DNA of 64,000 bases, taken from contig NZ_LMOD01000001.1 in the NCBI RefSeq assembly GCF_001423485.1, positions 440,617 to 504,616 on the forward strand, read 5' to 3'. Positions 1 to 9,121 of the stretch are shown here, piece by piece. Origin of the DNA: Microbacterium sp. Leaf320. GTDB taxonomy: Bacteria > Actinomycetota > Actinomycetes > Actinomycetales > Microbacteriaceae. Within the stretch, counting starts at the first letter, position 1, and every line of letters begins with the position of its first letter. The notes below the pieces were generated by a model. That model was not told where the DNA came from, ran no database searches, and saw nothing but the letters and a program-made list of their open reading frames with translations. The position numbers and the translations under genes were made by a program.

Positions 1-26
1 CGGATGCTGGGACCGTGCTCGCGGCC

Positions 27-872
27 TCAGCCTCTCGCCATCACCTCTCGGATGACGGCGGAGTCTCCCCACACCCCGGGGGAGTCGTAGGGGCGGTCGG
101 GGAATGCGCCGTACTCGAGCGCGATCGGAAGCGCGTTCTCAGCGATGAAGCTCTCGACCTGGTCCGCGAGCGGCAGCGGCACTCCGGTGCTGCAGTTGAG
201 CGTCCCCGTGACGTCCTCGGCATCCGTCAGCGCAGCGAGCTGGCGTCCGAGCTCCTCGACGCGGATGAAGTCGAACAGATTCTTGCCGCTCGTGAACGGG
301 AAGACCGTCTTGCCCGCGTCGACCGCTTCGAGGAGCTTGCGGAAGATCGAGTTGCTGCGGCGATCGTCGCCGTAGATGTAGTACGCGCGCGCCCACGCGA
401 GGGACACCGTGTCGGGGAGTGCGAGGGGGAGTGCTCGCCGGAGTGCATCTTTCGCGATTCCGTAGAGGGACTTCGGGTTCGTGGGGGTCTCGGCGGTGAT
501 CGCGCCTTCCCAGTACCCGACCTCGTGCATCGTGCCGAGGGCGACGATCCGTGTGACTCCGGCCGCTGCGGCCTCGGTCAGAAGCCGGTAGTGCGCCGAG
601 AGCTGGCTCATGTGCGCGGGTGAGTTGTGGACGAAGCCGTCCTTCCAAGCCAGGTGAACGAGGCTTCGGGCGTCGCCCCACGCGTCCACGTCGAAGTCTG
701 GGGCGAGGATGTCGGCCTCGAGTCGAATCGCGCGAGGATCGGTCTCCGACTGCGATCCGGGACGCACGACGGCGACGACCTCGTGACCGCGGTCCGCCAG
801 TGCAGCCACGACGTGCGGCCCCAGGTACCCACCGGCACCTGTGACGACCACGCGCGAGGGGGATTCCGTCAT
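27..872 (-). CDS. NAD-dependent epimerase/dehydratase (extended SDR)
   Basis: The 281-residue protein opens with a Rossmann nucleotide-binding motif (GAGGYLG, about residues 12-18) and carries the SDR catalytic YxxxK as YGIAK near residue 138, so it is an extended short-chain dehydrogenase acting on a nucleotide sugar or a similar substrate. The substrate cannot be told from sequence. It is divergent from the wzm/wzt pair and lies at the edge of the glycopolymer locus, so a role in sugar-nucleotide supply is the natural inference. The ATG at 872 is preceded by GGTGAG five bases upstream. A TANNNT -10 (923-928) gives a leader of about 44 bases. The gene is complete. Confidence 0.85.
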   Translation of the reverse strand: MTESPSRVVVTGAGGYLGPHVVAALADRGHEVVAVVRPGSQSETDPRAIRLEADILAPDFDVDAWGDARSLVHLAWKDGFVHNSPAHMSQLSAHYRLLTEAAAAGVTRIVALGTMHEVGYWEGAITAETPTNPKSLYGIAKDALRRALPLALPDTVSLAWARAYYIYGDDRRSNSIFRKLLEAVDAGKTVFPFTSGKNLFDFIRVEELGRQLAALTDAEDVTGTLNCSTGVPLPLADQVESFIAENALPIALEYGAFPDRPYDSPGVWGDSAVIREVMARG

Positions 873-922
873 GTTCTCACCGTTTCCTGTCCTCGTCCGC
901 CGGGCTGCGGACGCTCTGGTCG

Positions 923-928
923 AGGCTA
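923..928 (-). promoter_or_regulatory. -10 element of the epimerase gene
   Basis: TAGCCT on the minus strand fits the actinobacterial TANNNT -10. It would start a transcript near 916, about 44 bases before the ATG at 872. No good -35 is visible. Confidence 0.4.
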
Positions 929-974
929 CCGGATCGCGCGGAGAGCGCCCCGGTCAGCGGGCGAGCAGGATGCC

Positions 975-985
975 TACGGTAGAGT
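975..985 (+). promoter_or_regulatory. candidate -10 for the first wzm/wzt pair
   Basis: Two overlapping TANNNT hexamers, TACGGT (975-980) and TAGAGT (980-985), lie 20-30 bases before the earliest start of the ABC permease gene. No convincing -35 is present. Confidence 0.3.
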
Positions 986-1004
986 GGGCGAGTTGGTTTG
1001 ACGA

Positions 1005-1931
1005 TTGTGGAGCAAGGTGGATACGGAAGCTCGATACAGGCTGCTTGCTGCCACTCCCTTCTCCCGTGCAGACTCATCCGGTCTCGTGACAGACGCGCGC
1101 GGAGGGAAGCTCCGCGAGCTCTTCCAACGTCGGGAGCTGCTCGGCCTCCTCGTCCGCCGCGATCTCCAAGCGCGGTATCGCGACAGCGTGCTCGGCTTCC
1201 TGTGGACGGTCATCCGCCCGATCATCGTCTTCCTGATGTACTTCGTCGTCCTCGGGAAGTTCCTCCGCGCTGCCGAAGGGATCCCCGACTTCGCGGTGTA
1301 CCTGTTCTCCGGGCTCACGCTCTACAGCTTCTTCAGTGAGATGGTCGTCGGCTCGGCCAGCTCGATCATCGCCAACTCCGGGCTGGTGAAGAAGATCTAT
1401 CTCCCGAGGGAGATCTTCCCGCTGGCCAGCGTCGGCGGCGCCGGGGTGATGTTCCTCATCCAGTGCGGTGTGCTGCTCGCCGCCGCGTTCGTGTTCGGCG
1501 CGCTCCCGGACGATCTGCTGCAGATGCTCTGGTTCTTCCCCTCGGTCGCTCTGATCCTGGTCTACGGCCTCGCGCTCGGGATCTTCCTCGCAGCCGTCAA
1601 CGTGTACCTGCGTGACGTCCAGTACCTCCTCGAGCTGCTCGTCATGCTCGCGATGTGGGCATCGCCCATCGTGTATTCGTGGCACATGGCGGCCGATGCG
1701 TTCAAGAGCTTCGATCTGCCGTCGTGGGTGCTCGAGGTGTATCTGAACAGCCCGATCACGCTCGGAGTCTTCGGATTCCATCGTGCGTTCTGGGGAAGCG
1801 GCACCGAGGCCGACTATCCACCCGAACTCGGGCTGCGCATCCTCATCGCGTTCCTCATCGGTCTTGTACTCGTCTTCTTCGCCCACCGCGTCTTCAAGCG
1901 GCTGCAGGGCAACTTCGCTCAGGAGCTGTGA
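1005..1931 (+). CDS. ABC-2 type polysaccharide exporter, permease (Wzm-like)
   Basis: This is the membrane subunit of a glycan ABC exporter. About six hydrophobic segments follow a cytoplasmic N-terminus with the family's RRDLQARYRDSVLGFLW-type motif around residues 45-62. It overlaps the ATPase gene by one base (TGATG), so the two form one operon. The start is uncertain: TTG at 1005 gives 308 residues, GTG at 1017 is possible, and GTG at 1086 gives 281 residues, nearer the usual Wzm length of about 260-290. The neighbouring glycosyltransferases and sugar enzymes suggest the cargo is a lipid-linked cell-wall or capsular polymer. Confidence 0.88.
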   Translation: MWSKVDTEARYRLLAATPFSRADSSGLVTDARGGKLRELFQRRELLGLLVRRDLQARYRDSVLGFLWTVIRPIIVFLMYFVVLGKFLRAAEGIPDFAVYLFSGLTLYSFFSEMVVGSASSIIANSGLVKKIYLPREIFPLASVGGAGVMFLIQCGVLLAAAFVFGALPDDLLQMLWFFPSVALILVYGLALGIFLAAVNVYLRDVQYLLELLVMLAMWASPIVYSWHMAADAFKSFDLPSWVLEVYLNSPITLGVFGFHRAFWGSGTEADYPPELGLRILIAFLIGLVLVFFAHRVFKRLQGNFAQEL

Positions 1932-3127
1932 TGGTCGTATCCGCAGAACCCGGTCCCGTCGTTGTCCGAGTGGAGAACGTCTCCAAGTCCTTCCAGATCC
2001 GCAAGGACAACACGCTGAAAGACCGTGTCTTCCACCTCGGAAAGCTCGGACGCGAGCACCGCGAGCGATTCACCGCGGTCGACGACGTGACTCTCGACAT
2101 CCAGGCGGGGACGACCGTCGGGCTGCTGGGAGCGAACGGCTCGGGCAAGAGCACGCTGCTCAAGCTCATCGGCGGCATCCTCGCGCCCACGAGCGGGGCG
2201 ATCTTCGCGCGCGGTCGGATGGCCGCGCTTCTGGAGCTTGGTGCCGGCTTCCACCCCGACCTCAGCGGACGTGAGAACGTCTATCTGAATGCGGCCATCC
2301 TCGGACTGAGCAAAGAAGAGGTGGACAAGCAGTTCGATGCGATCCACGAATTCAGTGGTATCGGGGAGTTCATCGACTCCCAGGTGAAGTTCTACTCCTC
2401 GGGGATGTTCGTCCGACTCGCGTTCGCCGTCGCCGTGCACACCGATCCCGATGTGCTGCTCGTCGATGAGGTCCTGGCGGTGGGTGACGAAGCGTTCCAA
2501 CGCAAGTGCATGGAGCGTATCGCGCAGTTCCGTGCCGAGGGGCGCACCATCGTTTTGGTGTCGCACTCCGCGTCGCAGGTCCAGGAGCTGTGTGACCGGG
2601 CCGTCGTCCTCAAAGACGGCGAGGTCGTGTTCGACGGTGACGTCAACGACGGCGTCGCAGTGTTGCGACAGGTTCTGGAAGGCCGCCGACTCGGCGACGT
2701 GCACGATGAGGAATCAGGGCTTCCCATCGAGGTGACCGGCATCACTCTCTTCGACGCCGACGGGATCGAGACCGACTCGGTCCGAGTCGGCGATCCCCTC
2801 GTGCTCCGCATCAACGTCAGAGCGAATCAGCCGATGGCGCGCTGGGCGACGGGATTCAGCATCGACACGACTCTCGGGCAGATGACGATCGCCTCGAACA
2901 CCGAGCGCCTCGGCGTCACACTGCCGGCGATCCCCGCGGGCGACACGCATTTCGACTTCCGAATCGAACAGGTCTTCCTGGGCGCAGGGCAGTACTACAT
3001 CAACGCCAACGTCTCCGAAGTGATCGACATCAACTCCGACGTCCTCATGCAGGGGAAGATGTTCTCAGTTGAGGACACGACCACGACTCTCGGTTCCGTC
3101 GCGGCCCGGATCACCGCTGCAGCCTGA
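1931..3127 (+). CDS. ABC exporter ATPase with C-terminal glycan-binding domain (Wzt-like)
   Basis: The 398-residue ATPase has Walker A (GANGSGKST, about 67-75), an SSGM signature near residue 157 and Walker B ending LLVDEVLAVGDE near 174. It extends about 140 residues past the nucleotide-binding domain with a beta-rich region (about 255-395). In known Wzt proteins such as the E. coli O8/O9a exporters, this type of extension binds the chemically marked end of the polymer and licenses export. The ATG overlaps the permease stop. The 3' end is 2 bases from the convergent glycosyltransferase stop. The second exporter in this window (19.9 kb) lacks the domain. Confidence 0.9.
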   Translation: MVVSAEPGPVVVRVENVSKSFQIRKDNTLKDRVFHLGKLGREHRERFTAVDDVTLDIQAGTTVGLLGANGSGKSTLLKLIGGILAPTSGAIFARGRMAALLELGAGFHPDLSGRENVYLNAAILGLSKEEVDKQFDAIHEFSGIGEFIDSQVKFYSSGMFVRLAFAVAVHTDPDVLLVDEVLAVGDEAFQRKCMERIAQFRAEGRTIVLVSHSASQVQELCDRAVVLKDGEVVFDGDVNDGVAVLRQVLEGRRLGDVHDEESGLPIEVTGITLFDADGIETDSVRVGDPLVLRINVRANQPMARWATGFSIDTTLGQMTIASNTERLGVTLPAIPAGDTHFDFRIEQVFLGAGQYYINANVSEVIDINSDVLMQGKMFSVEDTTTTLGSVAARITAAA

Positions 3128-3129
3128 GG

Positions 3130-4584
3130 TCAGTTGCGCCGCAGTACGCGCCGCAGTACGCGCCCCAGCGCGCGGATCGGTGCAGTGGCACGCCACGAGG
3201 TGCTGTGGTGGATGCGATCGACTTCACTGACTGCGTTCACCATCTCGAGCTGGGCGCTGCCCAGCTGCGCTCCGAGCTGCAGGATCTTCGCTTCAAGAGA
3301 TTCGATGTGACGCAGTCGATGGGCATCCATCGACTCGGTGCGGGATGCCGGGTAATCGGCGGCATGCTGCGGATCGCGGAGGAACTGGAGTAGGGGGACG
3401 AGGGCATGGTCCCAGGTCACCTCGCGCGCGAAGGCGCGGACGTTGTGGCGTATCGCCTCGCTGTCGCGTTCGAACAGGATCTGTTCGAGCGCATCTGCGA
3501 GCGCGTCGACGTCCTCGGGCGGAACCACCGCTCCCAGATCGTTGTCGCGAATGATGGGAGCGAATCCGTCTCCGTCGGTCGCGACGACGGGCAGCCCGGC
3601 CCAGAGATAGTCGAGAATCCTGGTCCGGAAGCTGAACGCCGTCTCGATGTGGTTGCTGTGAGTGCTGACCGCCACGTCGGCGTCCAGTAGGTAGTTGATG
3701 CGGTCGTCGTAGTCGACCCAGTCCATGTTGAAGAAGACATGCGAATCGGTGAGCCCGAGCTCGTCGGAGAGGCGCACCGTGGCTGCGGCCATCTGGGACT
3801 CATGGACATCGGGGTTCGGGTACTTCATCCCCAGGAAGTACAGCTTCACGTCCGCGTGACGCTTCGAGAGCACCTGCACCGCCTTGACGAGCGTGAGCGG
3901 ATCGAACCAGTTGTAGACGCCGCCTCCCCAGATGATGACCTTATCGTCGGCGCCGATGCCCTCGATCTCATCACGGATGCCATGCCTGGTCTGCACCGCC
4001 GCCTCGTCGGACACGCCGAAAGGTACGACGTCGATGAACGAGCGCAGACTGTGATCGGCATCGTAGTTCTCGGGGGAGATGCGCCCTAGGGCTCCGAGGT
4101 GTCCCAGCCAGAAGTCGCGCTGCTTCTCGGAAGCGCAGATCACATAGTCAGCGCGTCGGAGTTGCGTGGTGAGCATGTCGACGCAGTAGTTCACGAGGAA
4201 CTTGCGTGATTCCTCGCCCTCGTCTTTCCCCGATTCCAGGACCTCGAGGTGCAGAGGATCATACGCATCCACGACGATGATCGCCTCGGACTCGACCAGC
4301 CAAGGGTGGAGCGAGAAAACCTCGCCCTGCCCGATGATGACGTCGCACCAGTCGACGTGACCACGGAGCTCATCAGCATCGGCGGTGAACACCCGGAAGG
4401 CATCGTGCGACAGTGACGCCTGCTTGATCGATACCAGTCTGACCTCGGCCACGGGGGCGAGCCGCCTCGCGATCTCCCACGCCCTGATCGCGGGCCCACC
4501 CATCTTCTTTCCGAGGGTATCGGGCGTGACGATCAGCACTCGGGGCGCGTCAGTGGGCGTGCCGGTGCGAGGGGTATCTGTCAT
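3130..4584 (-). CDS. GT4-type glycosyltransferase with C-terminal coiled coil
   Basis: The 484-residue protein looks like a GT-B fold, GT4-like glycosyltransferase. Its N-terminal domain begins VLIVTPDTLGKKMGGPAIR, and the C-terminal half has a donor-binding stretch (RILDYLWAGLPVVATDGDG, about residues 335-355). Residues 430-470 look like a coiled coil, followed by STSWRATAPIRAL, a tail seen in many glycan-cluster transferases. No signal peptide is visible, so it is probably cytoplasmic and adds a sugar to the lipid-linked polymer. Donor and linkage cannot be read from sequence. A minus-strand -10 lies at 4665-4670, giving a leader of about 74 bases. Confidence 0.85.
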   Translation of the reverse strand: MTDTPRTGTPTDAPRVLIVTPDTLGKKMGGPAIRAWEIARRLAPVAEVRLVSIKQASLSHDAFRVFTADADELRGHVDWCDVIIGQGEVFSLHPWLVESEAIIVVDAYDPLHLEVLESGKDEGEESRKFLVNYCVDMLTTQLRRADYVICASEKQRDFWLGHLGALGRISPENYDADHSLRSFIDVVPFGVSDEAAVQTRHGIRDEIEGIGADDKVIIWGGGVYNWFDPLTLVKAVQVLSKRHADVKLYFLGMKYPNPDVHESQMAAATVRLSDELGLTDSHVFFNMDWVDYDDRINYLLDADVAVSTHSNHIETAFSFRTRILDYLWAGLPVVATDGDGFAPIIRDNDLGAVVPPEDVDALADALEQILFERDSEAIRHNVRAFAREVTWDHALVPLLQFLRDPQHAADYPASRTESMDAHRLRHIESLEAKILQLGAQLGSAQLEMVNAVSEVDRIHHSTSWRATAPIRALGRVLRRVLRRN

Positions 4585-4664
4585 CGGTGCGTTCTCAGCT
4601 CGGGTCGTCGTGATGGAGTCGGGTCACAGGCGAGCAGATCGTCGCCGCGTCGCTCAATCGGCCA

Positions 4665-4670
4665 ATCCTA
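4665..4670 (-). promoter_or_regulatory. -10 element of the GT4 gene
   Basis: TAGGAT on the minus strand would start transcription near 4658, about 74 bases before the ATG at 4584. It sits back-to-back with the rgpF-like promoter at 4765-4770. Confidence 0.35.
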
Positions 4671-4764
4671 ACCCGAGTCCTCGTACGGGATCGAGAGCTG
4701 GCGGCAGGCGAGTCGTCCAGATCTCGGGTCGGTGCGTCCACAGGGGAGCGCGGCGTGCTGCGGC

Positions 4765-4770
4765 TATACT
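4765..4770 (+). promoter_or_regulatory. -10 element of the rgpF-acyltransferase-SGNH operon
   Basis: TATACT fits the -10 consensus well. Transcription would begin near 4777, leaving a leader of about 27 bases that contains the AAGGAG ribosome site (4795-4800) four bases before the GTG at 4804. No clear -35 is seen. Confidence 0.5.
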
Positions 4771-4803
4771 CGTCAGGATTGTCTACCCCCACCAAGGAGC
4801 CTC

Positions 4804-6681
4804 GTGAAGCGCATCGCTTTCTATCTTTTCTGGGAGAAGGACGGGGGAGTCGACGGTTACGTCCCCTACTGCCTGGAGAAGTTGCGCGAGCACGCCGAGC
4901 ACATCGTTGTCGTCTCCAACGGTCCCCTCGACCCTGCCGGTCGTGCCGTGCTCGAGGAGGTTGCCGACGAGGTCTGGGAGCGCGAGAACGTCGGTTTCGA
5001 CGTCTGGGGTTATAAGGAGGGGCTTGAGCGATTCGGTTTTGACAGACTCGCTGAGTACGACGAGCTGATCCTCCTCAACTACACGTTCTTCGGGCCGATG
5101 TACCCGTTCTCTGAGATGTTCGAGCGGTCGGACTCCTGGAAGGCCGACTTCTGGGGCATCACGGAGCACGGTGAAGTGCGTCCGCACCCCTTCGCCGCGA
5201 AGGGGGTGCTGCCCCGCCACATCCAGTCGCACTGGATAGCCGTGCGCAATGCGATGTTCACGTCTCCTGCCTTCCGCGAGTACTGGGCCAGCATGCCGAT
5301 GATCACGAGCTACGAGCAGTCCGTCGACATGCACGAGGCCCGTTTCACCCAGCATTTCGAAGAGCGCGGCTTCTCGTCGGAGGTGCTCTTCCGAGGCGCC
5401 GACTACTCCAGCCTCAATCCGATCCTCGATGAAGTGGTGCAGCTCACCGCAGAGCGCTGCCCGATCCTCAAGCGACGCACCTTCTTCCACAGCCCGCTGT
5501 ACTTCTCCGATTACGCCATCATCGGACGCGACGTCATCGACGAGCTCGAGCGGACGTCCGACTACCCGCTGGAACTCGTGTGGCAGAACATCGCTCGGAC
5601 ATCCGAGCCGCGCGTGGCGGCGACGAACTTCTCCCTGTATCGCATCTACTCGGACGCGCTCGAGATAGATGAGGCGCAGCTCGAGCGTGCTCGAGGAATG
5701 CGCGCGCTGGTCGCGATCCACTGCTACTACGAGGACATGATCGACGAGCTCATGGGGTACGCCGAGCGGCTCCCCTGTGAGAGGCACGTCGTCGTCACCA
5801 CCGACACCGAGCAGAAGAAGAGCTACATCAAGGCCGCGTTGGCGCGGAGAGGTGAACCCTCCTACGAGGTCCGCGTCACCGAGTCCAACGCGGGGCGCGA
5901 CGTGTCTGCGTTCCTACTCGGTTGCGCCGACCTGCTGCGAGACGACAGCTTCGACATCGTGGTCAAGCTGCATTCGAAACGCTCGCCGCAGGACGGCGCC
6001 GTCGCAGGCGGATGGTTCAAGCGGCACCTGTTCGGCAACCTTCTGCACTCCGAGAACTATGCCGCCAATGTCGTGAACCTGTTCGCGGAGCGTCCCGAGA
6101 TCGGCATGGTGATCCCTCCGATCATCCACATCGGGTTCCCGACTCTCGGCAAGTCGTGGTATCTCAACAAGGCACCGGCTGAGCGTTTGTGTCGGAAGCT
6201 CGGGATCACGACGCCGCTCGACGAATCCACGCCACTGTCGGCTTACGGCTCGATGTTCATCGCCCGGCCGCATGCGTTGCGCACGCTGGTCGACGCAGGT
6301 CTGACGTGGGCAGACTTCGACGACGAGGCGTACGGCGACGGCTCCCTGGCGCATGTCCTCGAGCGGCTGTTCACCTACTCATCCCTCGGAGCGGGCATGC
6401 CTGTCTACACGGTGCAGAGCACGGAGCTCGCTTCGATCAACTACCCCTCACTGGAGTTCAAGCTCCAGAACTTCAGTCAGGGCCTCCCGGGAACAGTCAT
6501 GCAGCAGCGCGCCTACCTCGATCGACTGGAGCGCGGTCCGAGCATGCTCAGCGTCAGCAAGCGCGTCGTGCACACGCGGCTTCCGCGCCTCGCCCGGTTG
6601 CTCTATCCCGTCTATGACGCGAGCCGAAGGACCTACGTCCGGTGGCGCACGCGCCGTGGCGGACAGGGGACCGCAGCGTGA
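4804..6681 (+). CDS. Rhamnan synthesis protein F (RgpF) family protein
   Basis: The 625-residue protein matches the RgpF family. It has two related halves: an N-terminal one beginning with FYLFWEKDGGVDGYV and a C-terminal one beginning near residue 300 (IHCYYEDMIDEL), with the family's KLHSKRS motif around residue 390. RgpF proteins take part in assembly of rhamnose-rich polysaccharides, such as the streptococcal rhamnose-glucose polymer, apparently as rhamnosyltransferases. The GTG at 4804 is set by AAGGAG at 4795-4800; an in-frame upstream extension has no ribosome site. The stop overlaps the next GTG by 4 bases, so the acyltransferase is co-translated. Confidence 0.88.
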   Translation: MKRIAFYLFWEKDGGVDGYVPYCLEKLREHAEHIVVVSNGPLDPAGRAVLEEVADEVWERENVGFDVWGYKEGLERFGFDRLAEYDELILLNYTFFGPMYPFSEMFERSDSWKADFWGITEHGEVRPHPFAAKGVLPRHIQSHWIAVRNAMFTSPAFREYWASMPMITSYEQSVDMHEARFTQHFEERGFSSEVLFRGADYSSLNPILDEVVQLTAERCPILKRRTFFHSPLYFSDYAIIGRDVIDELERTSDYPLELVWQNIARTSEPRVAATNFSLYRIYSDALEIDEAQLERARGMRALVAIHCYYEDMIDELMGYAERLPCERHVVVTTDTEQKKSYIKAALARRGEPSYEVRVTESNAGRDVSAFLLGCADLLRDDSFDIVVKLHSKRSPQDGAVAGGWFKRHLFGNLLHSENYAANVVNLFAERPEIGMVIPPIIHIGFPTLGKSWYLNKAPAERLCRKLGITTPLDESTPLSAYGSMFIARPHALRTLVDAGLTWADFDDEAYGDGSLAHVLERLFTYSSLGAGMPVYTVQSTELASINYPSLEFKLQNFSQGLPGTVMQQRAYLDRLERGPSMLSVSKRVVHTRLPRLARLLYPVYDASRRTYVRWRTRRGGQGTAA

Positions 6682-7907
6682 ACGATGTCCGTGGGCCGCT
6701 GACCGTCGCAGAGGCTTTCAATCCCCGCGCCAACTCCCTCGACTTCCTCCGCTGGCTGCTGGCCTTCCTGGTGATCTTCTCGCACTCCGGTCCTGTAGCG
6801 GGGTTCTACGGAGGCGAGGACCTCGGAATCCAGATCTCCGACGAGCAGTCCCTCGGCGGGGTCGCGGTCGCGGGGTTCTTCTTCTTCTCCGGCTTCCTCA
6901 TCACGAAGTCCCGGATGGGACGGTCGACGATCTGGCGCTACTTCTGGAGACGATGCCTTCGCATCTTCCCGGCGTTCTGGGCCGCGCTCATCCTCACCGT
7001 GGCCGTCCTCGCGCCGATCGCGTGGCACCTCGAGAAGGGAACGTTCGACGGCTATTGGAGTGCTGCAGTCGAGTCTCCGAAGACCTACTTCGTCGACAAC
7101 ATGTTCCTCACCCTCGGACAGCGGAACATCGCTGGGCTCGGTGAGACCGTTCCGTACTTCCTCAACCACGGGGTGAGGGACTGGAACGGATCCGCCTGGA
7201 CCCTCTCGTACGAATTCCTCTGCTACATCGTCGTCGGACTCCTCGGACTGTTCGGCGCACTGGCATCCAAGCGATTCGCGACAGCATTCGCCGTCGTCGT
7301 CATCGGCCTGAACGCGCTGCAGTGGCTGGGTGCGGGCAATGTCGGCGGACTCAACCGCGTGCTCGCCGATCCGTTCATCCTCATGTTCTTCGCGCCGTTC
7401 GCATTCGGGATGCTCTTCGCGCTCCATGGCGACAAGATCATCATCGACGACCGCATAGCGATAGGAATGTTGGGGCTCGGACTCTTCACCTATGCATTCG
7501 GTGGCTGGAATGTCGTTGGCCAGTTCGGCTTCCTCTACTTCCTCATGTGGGTGGGTGTTCGATTCCGCCTGACGAACTGGGCTCGATTCGGCGACTTCTC
7601 CTACGGCATCTACATCTATGCGTGGCCGCTGATGACGCTCGCGACGTACTTCGGGTTGGAGAAGTACGGTTGGTTCGCCTACCACCTGGTGATCGTGGTC
7701 GTCGTCCACATCGTCGCGATCGCGTCGTGGCATCTGATCGAGAAGCCGGCGATGTCGCTCAAGGACTGGACGCCCGGATGGCTGGCGGCGCTGATGCGTC
7801 GCGCCGCGCCGGTCACGACAGGGGTCAAGCGACGGATCGTCAATCCCGACTTCTCGTCGACGCGTTTCGCGGAGTCGATGCGCTCGAACAACGGAGCACA
7901 GTCGTGA
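6678..7907 (+). CDS. Acyltransferase 3 family membrane protein (first copy)
   Basis: The 409-residue protein has about ten hydrophobic segments and the acyltransferase-3 (OafA/NodX) pattern: an early H in a membrane helix (VIFSHSG, near residue 36), then GGVAVAGFFFFSGFLITKSRM and the NGSAWTLSYEFLCY region. The family moves acyl groups, usually acetyl, across the membrane onto glycans. The GTG at 6678 overlaps the rgpF stop (GTGA), and the gene overlaps the SGNH gene by 4 bases, so all three should be made together. It resembles the acyltransferase at 16727. It lacks a fused SGNH domain; the next gene may supply that part. Confidence 0.88.
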   Translation: MNDVRGPLTVAEAFNPRANSLDFLRWLLAFLVIFSHSGPVAGFYGGEDLGIQISDEQSLGGVAVAGFFFFSGFLITKSRMGRSTIWRYFWRRCLRIFPAFWAALILTVAVLAPIAWHLEKGTFDGYWSAAVESPKTYFVDNMFLTLGQRNIAGLGETVPYFLNHGVRDWNGSAWTLSYEFLCYIVVGLLGLFGALASKRFATAFAVVVIGLNALQWLGAGNVGGLNRVLADPFILMFFAPFAFGMLFALHGDKIIIDDRIAIGMLGLGLFTYAFGGWNVVGQFGFLYFLMWVGVRFRLTNWARFGDFSYGIYIYAWPLMTLATYFGLEKYGWFAYHLVIVVVVHIVAIASWHLIEKPAMSLKDWTPGWLAALMRRAAPVTTGVKRRIVNPDFSSTRFAESMRSNNGAQS

Positions 7908-9121
7908 GCGCCGGGCCTTCGTTGCACTCGATGCACGGCGTCGAGAAGGAGAGGCCTCGCTCACGCGCCCAGCGCATCGCGTACTACATTCCCCTCAGCC
8001 TCCTGATGGTCGCGGTGATCGTGATGTCTGTCATCGGAGTGGGAACTCGCCAGGCCGACCGGGCGGCGACGGCACAGCAGCGGGAGGAAGCCCTCGCGCA
8101 GGCGTCGCAGCAGAGCTCTCTGCCAGGCAGCTGCATCTCGGAGGACTTCGCCGCCCACTCTCCGGAGATCTGGACGGGAGAGCGCAACGCGGAGTCGGAA
8201 GCCGAGTTCGCCGCGCATCCGGAGGTGTTCGGGATGCGCGTCGAAGGACGCGACGGCTTCGAATTCTGGGGTGACGAGCAGTCGGCCAACTTCTCGCAGG
8301 CGCTCGGACGTGCGCCGTGGCTCGATGATCAGCTCGGTCAATGGCTCGCCTACTTCAGCGAGCTCGACGAGAAGCTCGCCGAAGATGACCGTGAACTCGT
8401 GATCGTGGTGGCGCCGGCGAAGTGGGAACTCTACCGGGAGAAACTCCCTGAGTGGGCGGACGAGCTTCAGGGGGAGACCCACCTCGAGCAGTTCCTGGAG
8501 CGCTCTGGGGACCTGCCCATCGTCGACGTGCGTGGGGCGATGCAGGCGGCTAAACAGGATGCGCCCGTCTACTCGGCTGTGAACACCCACTGGAACCCCT
8601 ACGGCGCATACGCGGCGTGGAAGCAGACGGTGAGCTGCGCGTCGGACCTGTACCCCGACTCGGTGTGGCCGCAGGTGGAGGTCCCGGAGCCCGCCGGTAT
8701 CACGATGGCCACCGCACCGAACGAGTTCACCCCGTACGGGAATTCGGCGACCGTAGAGGACTGGGCAACGCCCGTCCTGCCCGAATCGGAGCCCGTGCAG
8801 TCCACCATCACCGGTGCCGACGGGACAGCTCAGGAGGGGCCGTCGGACGGCACGGTGGGACTCCTCGACATGCCCGCCCGTACCGAGTCCTCCTCAGGCG
8901 CCGGTCGTGCGCTGATCATGCGAGACTCGACCGGTGAAGCGCTTGCCCCGGTATGGGCCCAGGCGTTCGAACAGACCTGCCAGGCGCGGCACAACCTCGA
9001 CTACCCCGACCAGAGGCCCGACATCGTGGCGCAGGCATCCGAATGCGACGCCGACACCGTCCTCTACGTCTTCACCGAGCGGTACTTCGCGCAGGTGCCC
9101 CCGACCCTGCCGAAGGGCTGA
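7904..9121 (+). CDS. Membrane-anchored SGNH/AlgX-like O-acetyltransferase
   Basis: The 405-residue protein has one N-terminal membrane segment (about residues 25-47) and then an extracytoplasmic domain resembling the SGNH-like fold of AlgX/AlgJ and DltD-type proteins. The NTHWNPYGA block (about 227-235) matches the conserved histidine motif of AlgX-like proteins, and MRDSTG (about 338-343) is the likely nucleophile-serine motif. Such proteins transfer acetyl groups to exported polysaccharides. Starting with GTG inside the acyltransferase stop codon (GTGA), it probably works with that protein as a split acylation machine on the rhamnan-type polymer. The acyl group and target are inferred. Confidence 0.75.
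   Translation: MSAGPSLHSMHGVEKERPRSRAQRIAYYIPLSLLMVAVIVMSVIGVGTRQADRAATAQQREEALAQASQQSSLPGSCISEDFAAHSPEIWTGERNAESEAEFAAHPEVFGMRVEGRDGFEFWGDEQSANFSQALGRAPWLDDQLGQWLAYFSELDEKLAEDDRELVIVVAPAKWELYREKLPEWADELQGETHLEQFLERSGDLPIVDVRGAMQAAKQDAPVYSAVNTHWNPYGAYAAWKQTVSCASDLYPDSVWPQVEVPEPAGITMATAPNEFTPYGNSATVEDWATPVLPESEPVQSTITGADGTAQEGPSDGTVGLLDMPARTESSSGAGRALIMRDSTGEALAPVWAQAFEQTCQARHNLDYPDQRPDIVAQASECDADTVLYVFTERYFAQVPPTLPKG

Noticed and set aside
1074..1886. Minus-strand open frame of 270 codons opposite the first wzm
   Set aside because: Highly charged, without a family pattern, and antisense to a typical ABC permease.
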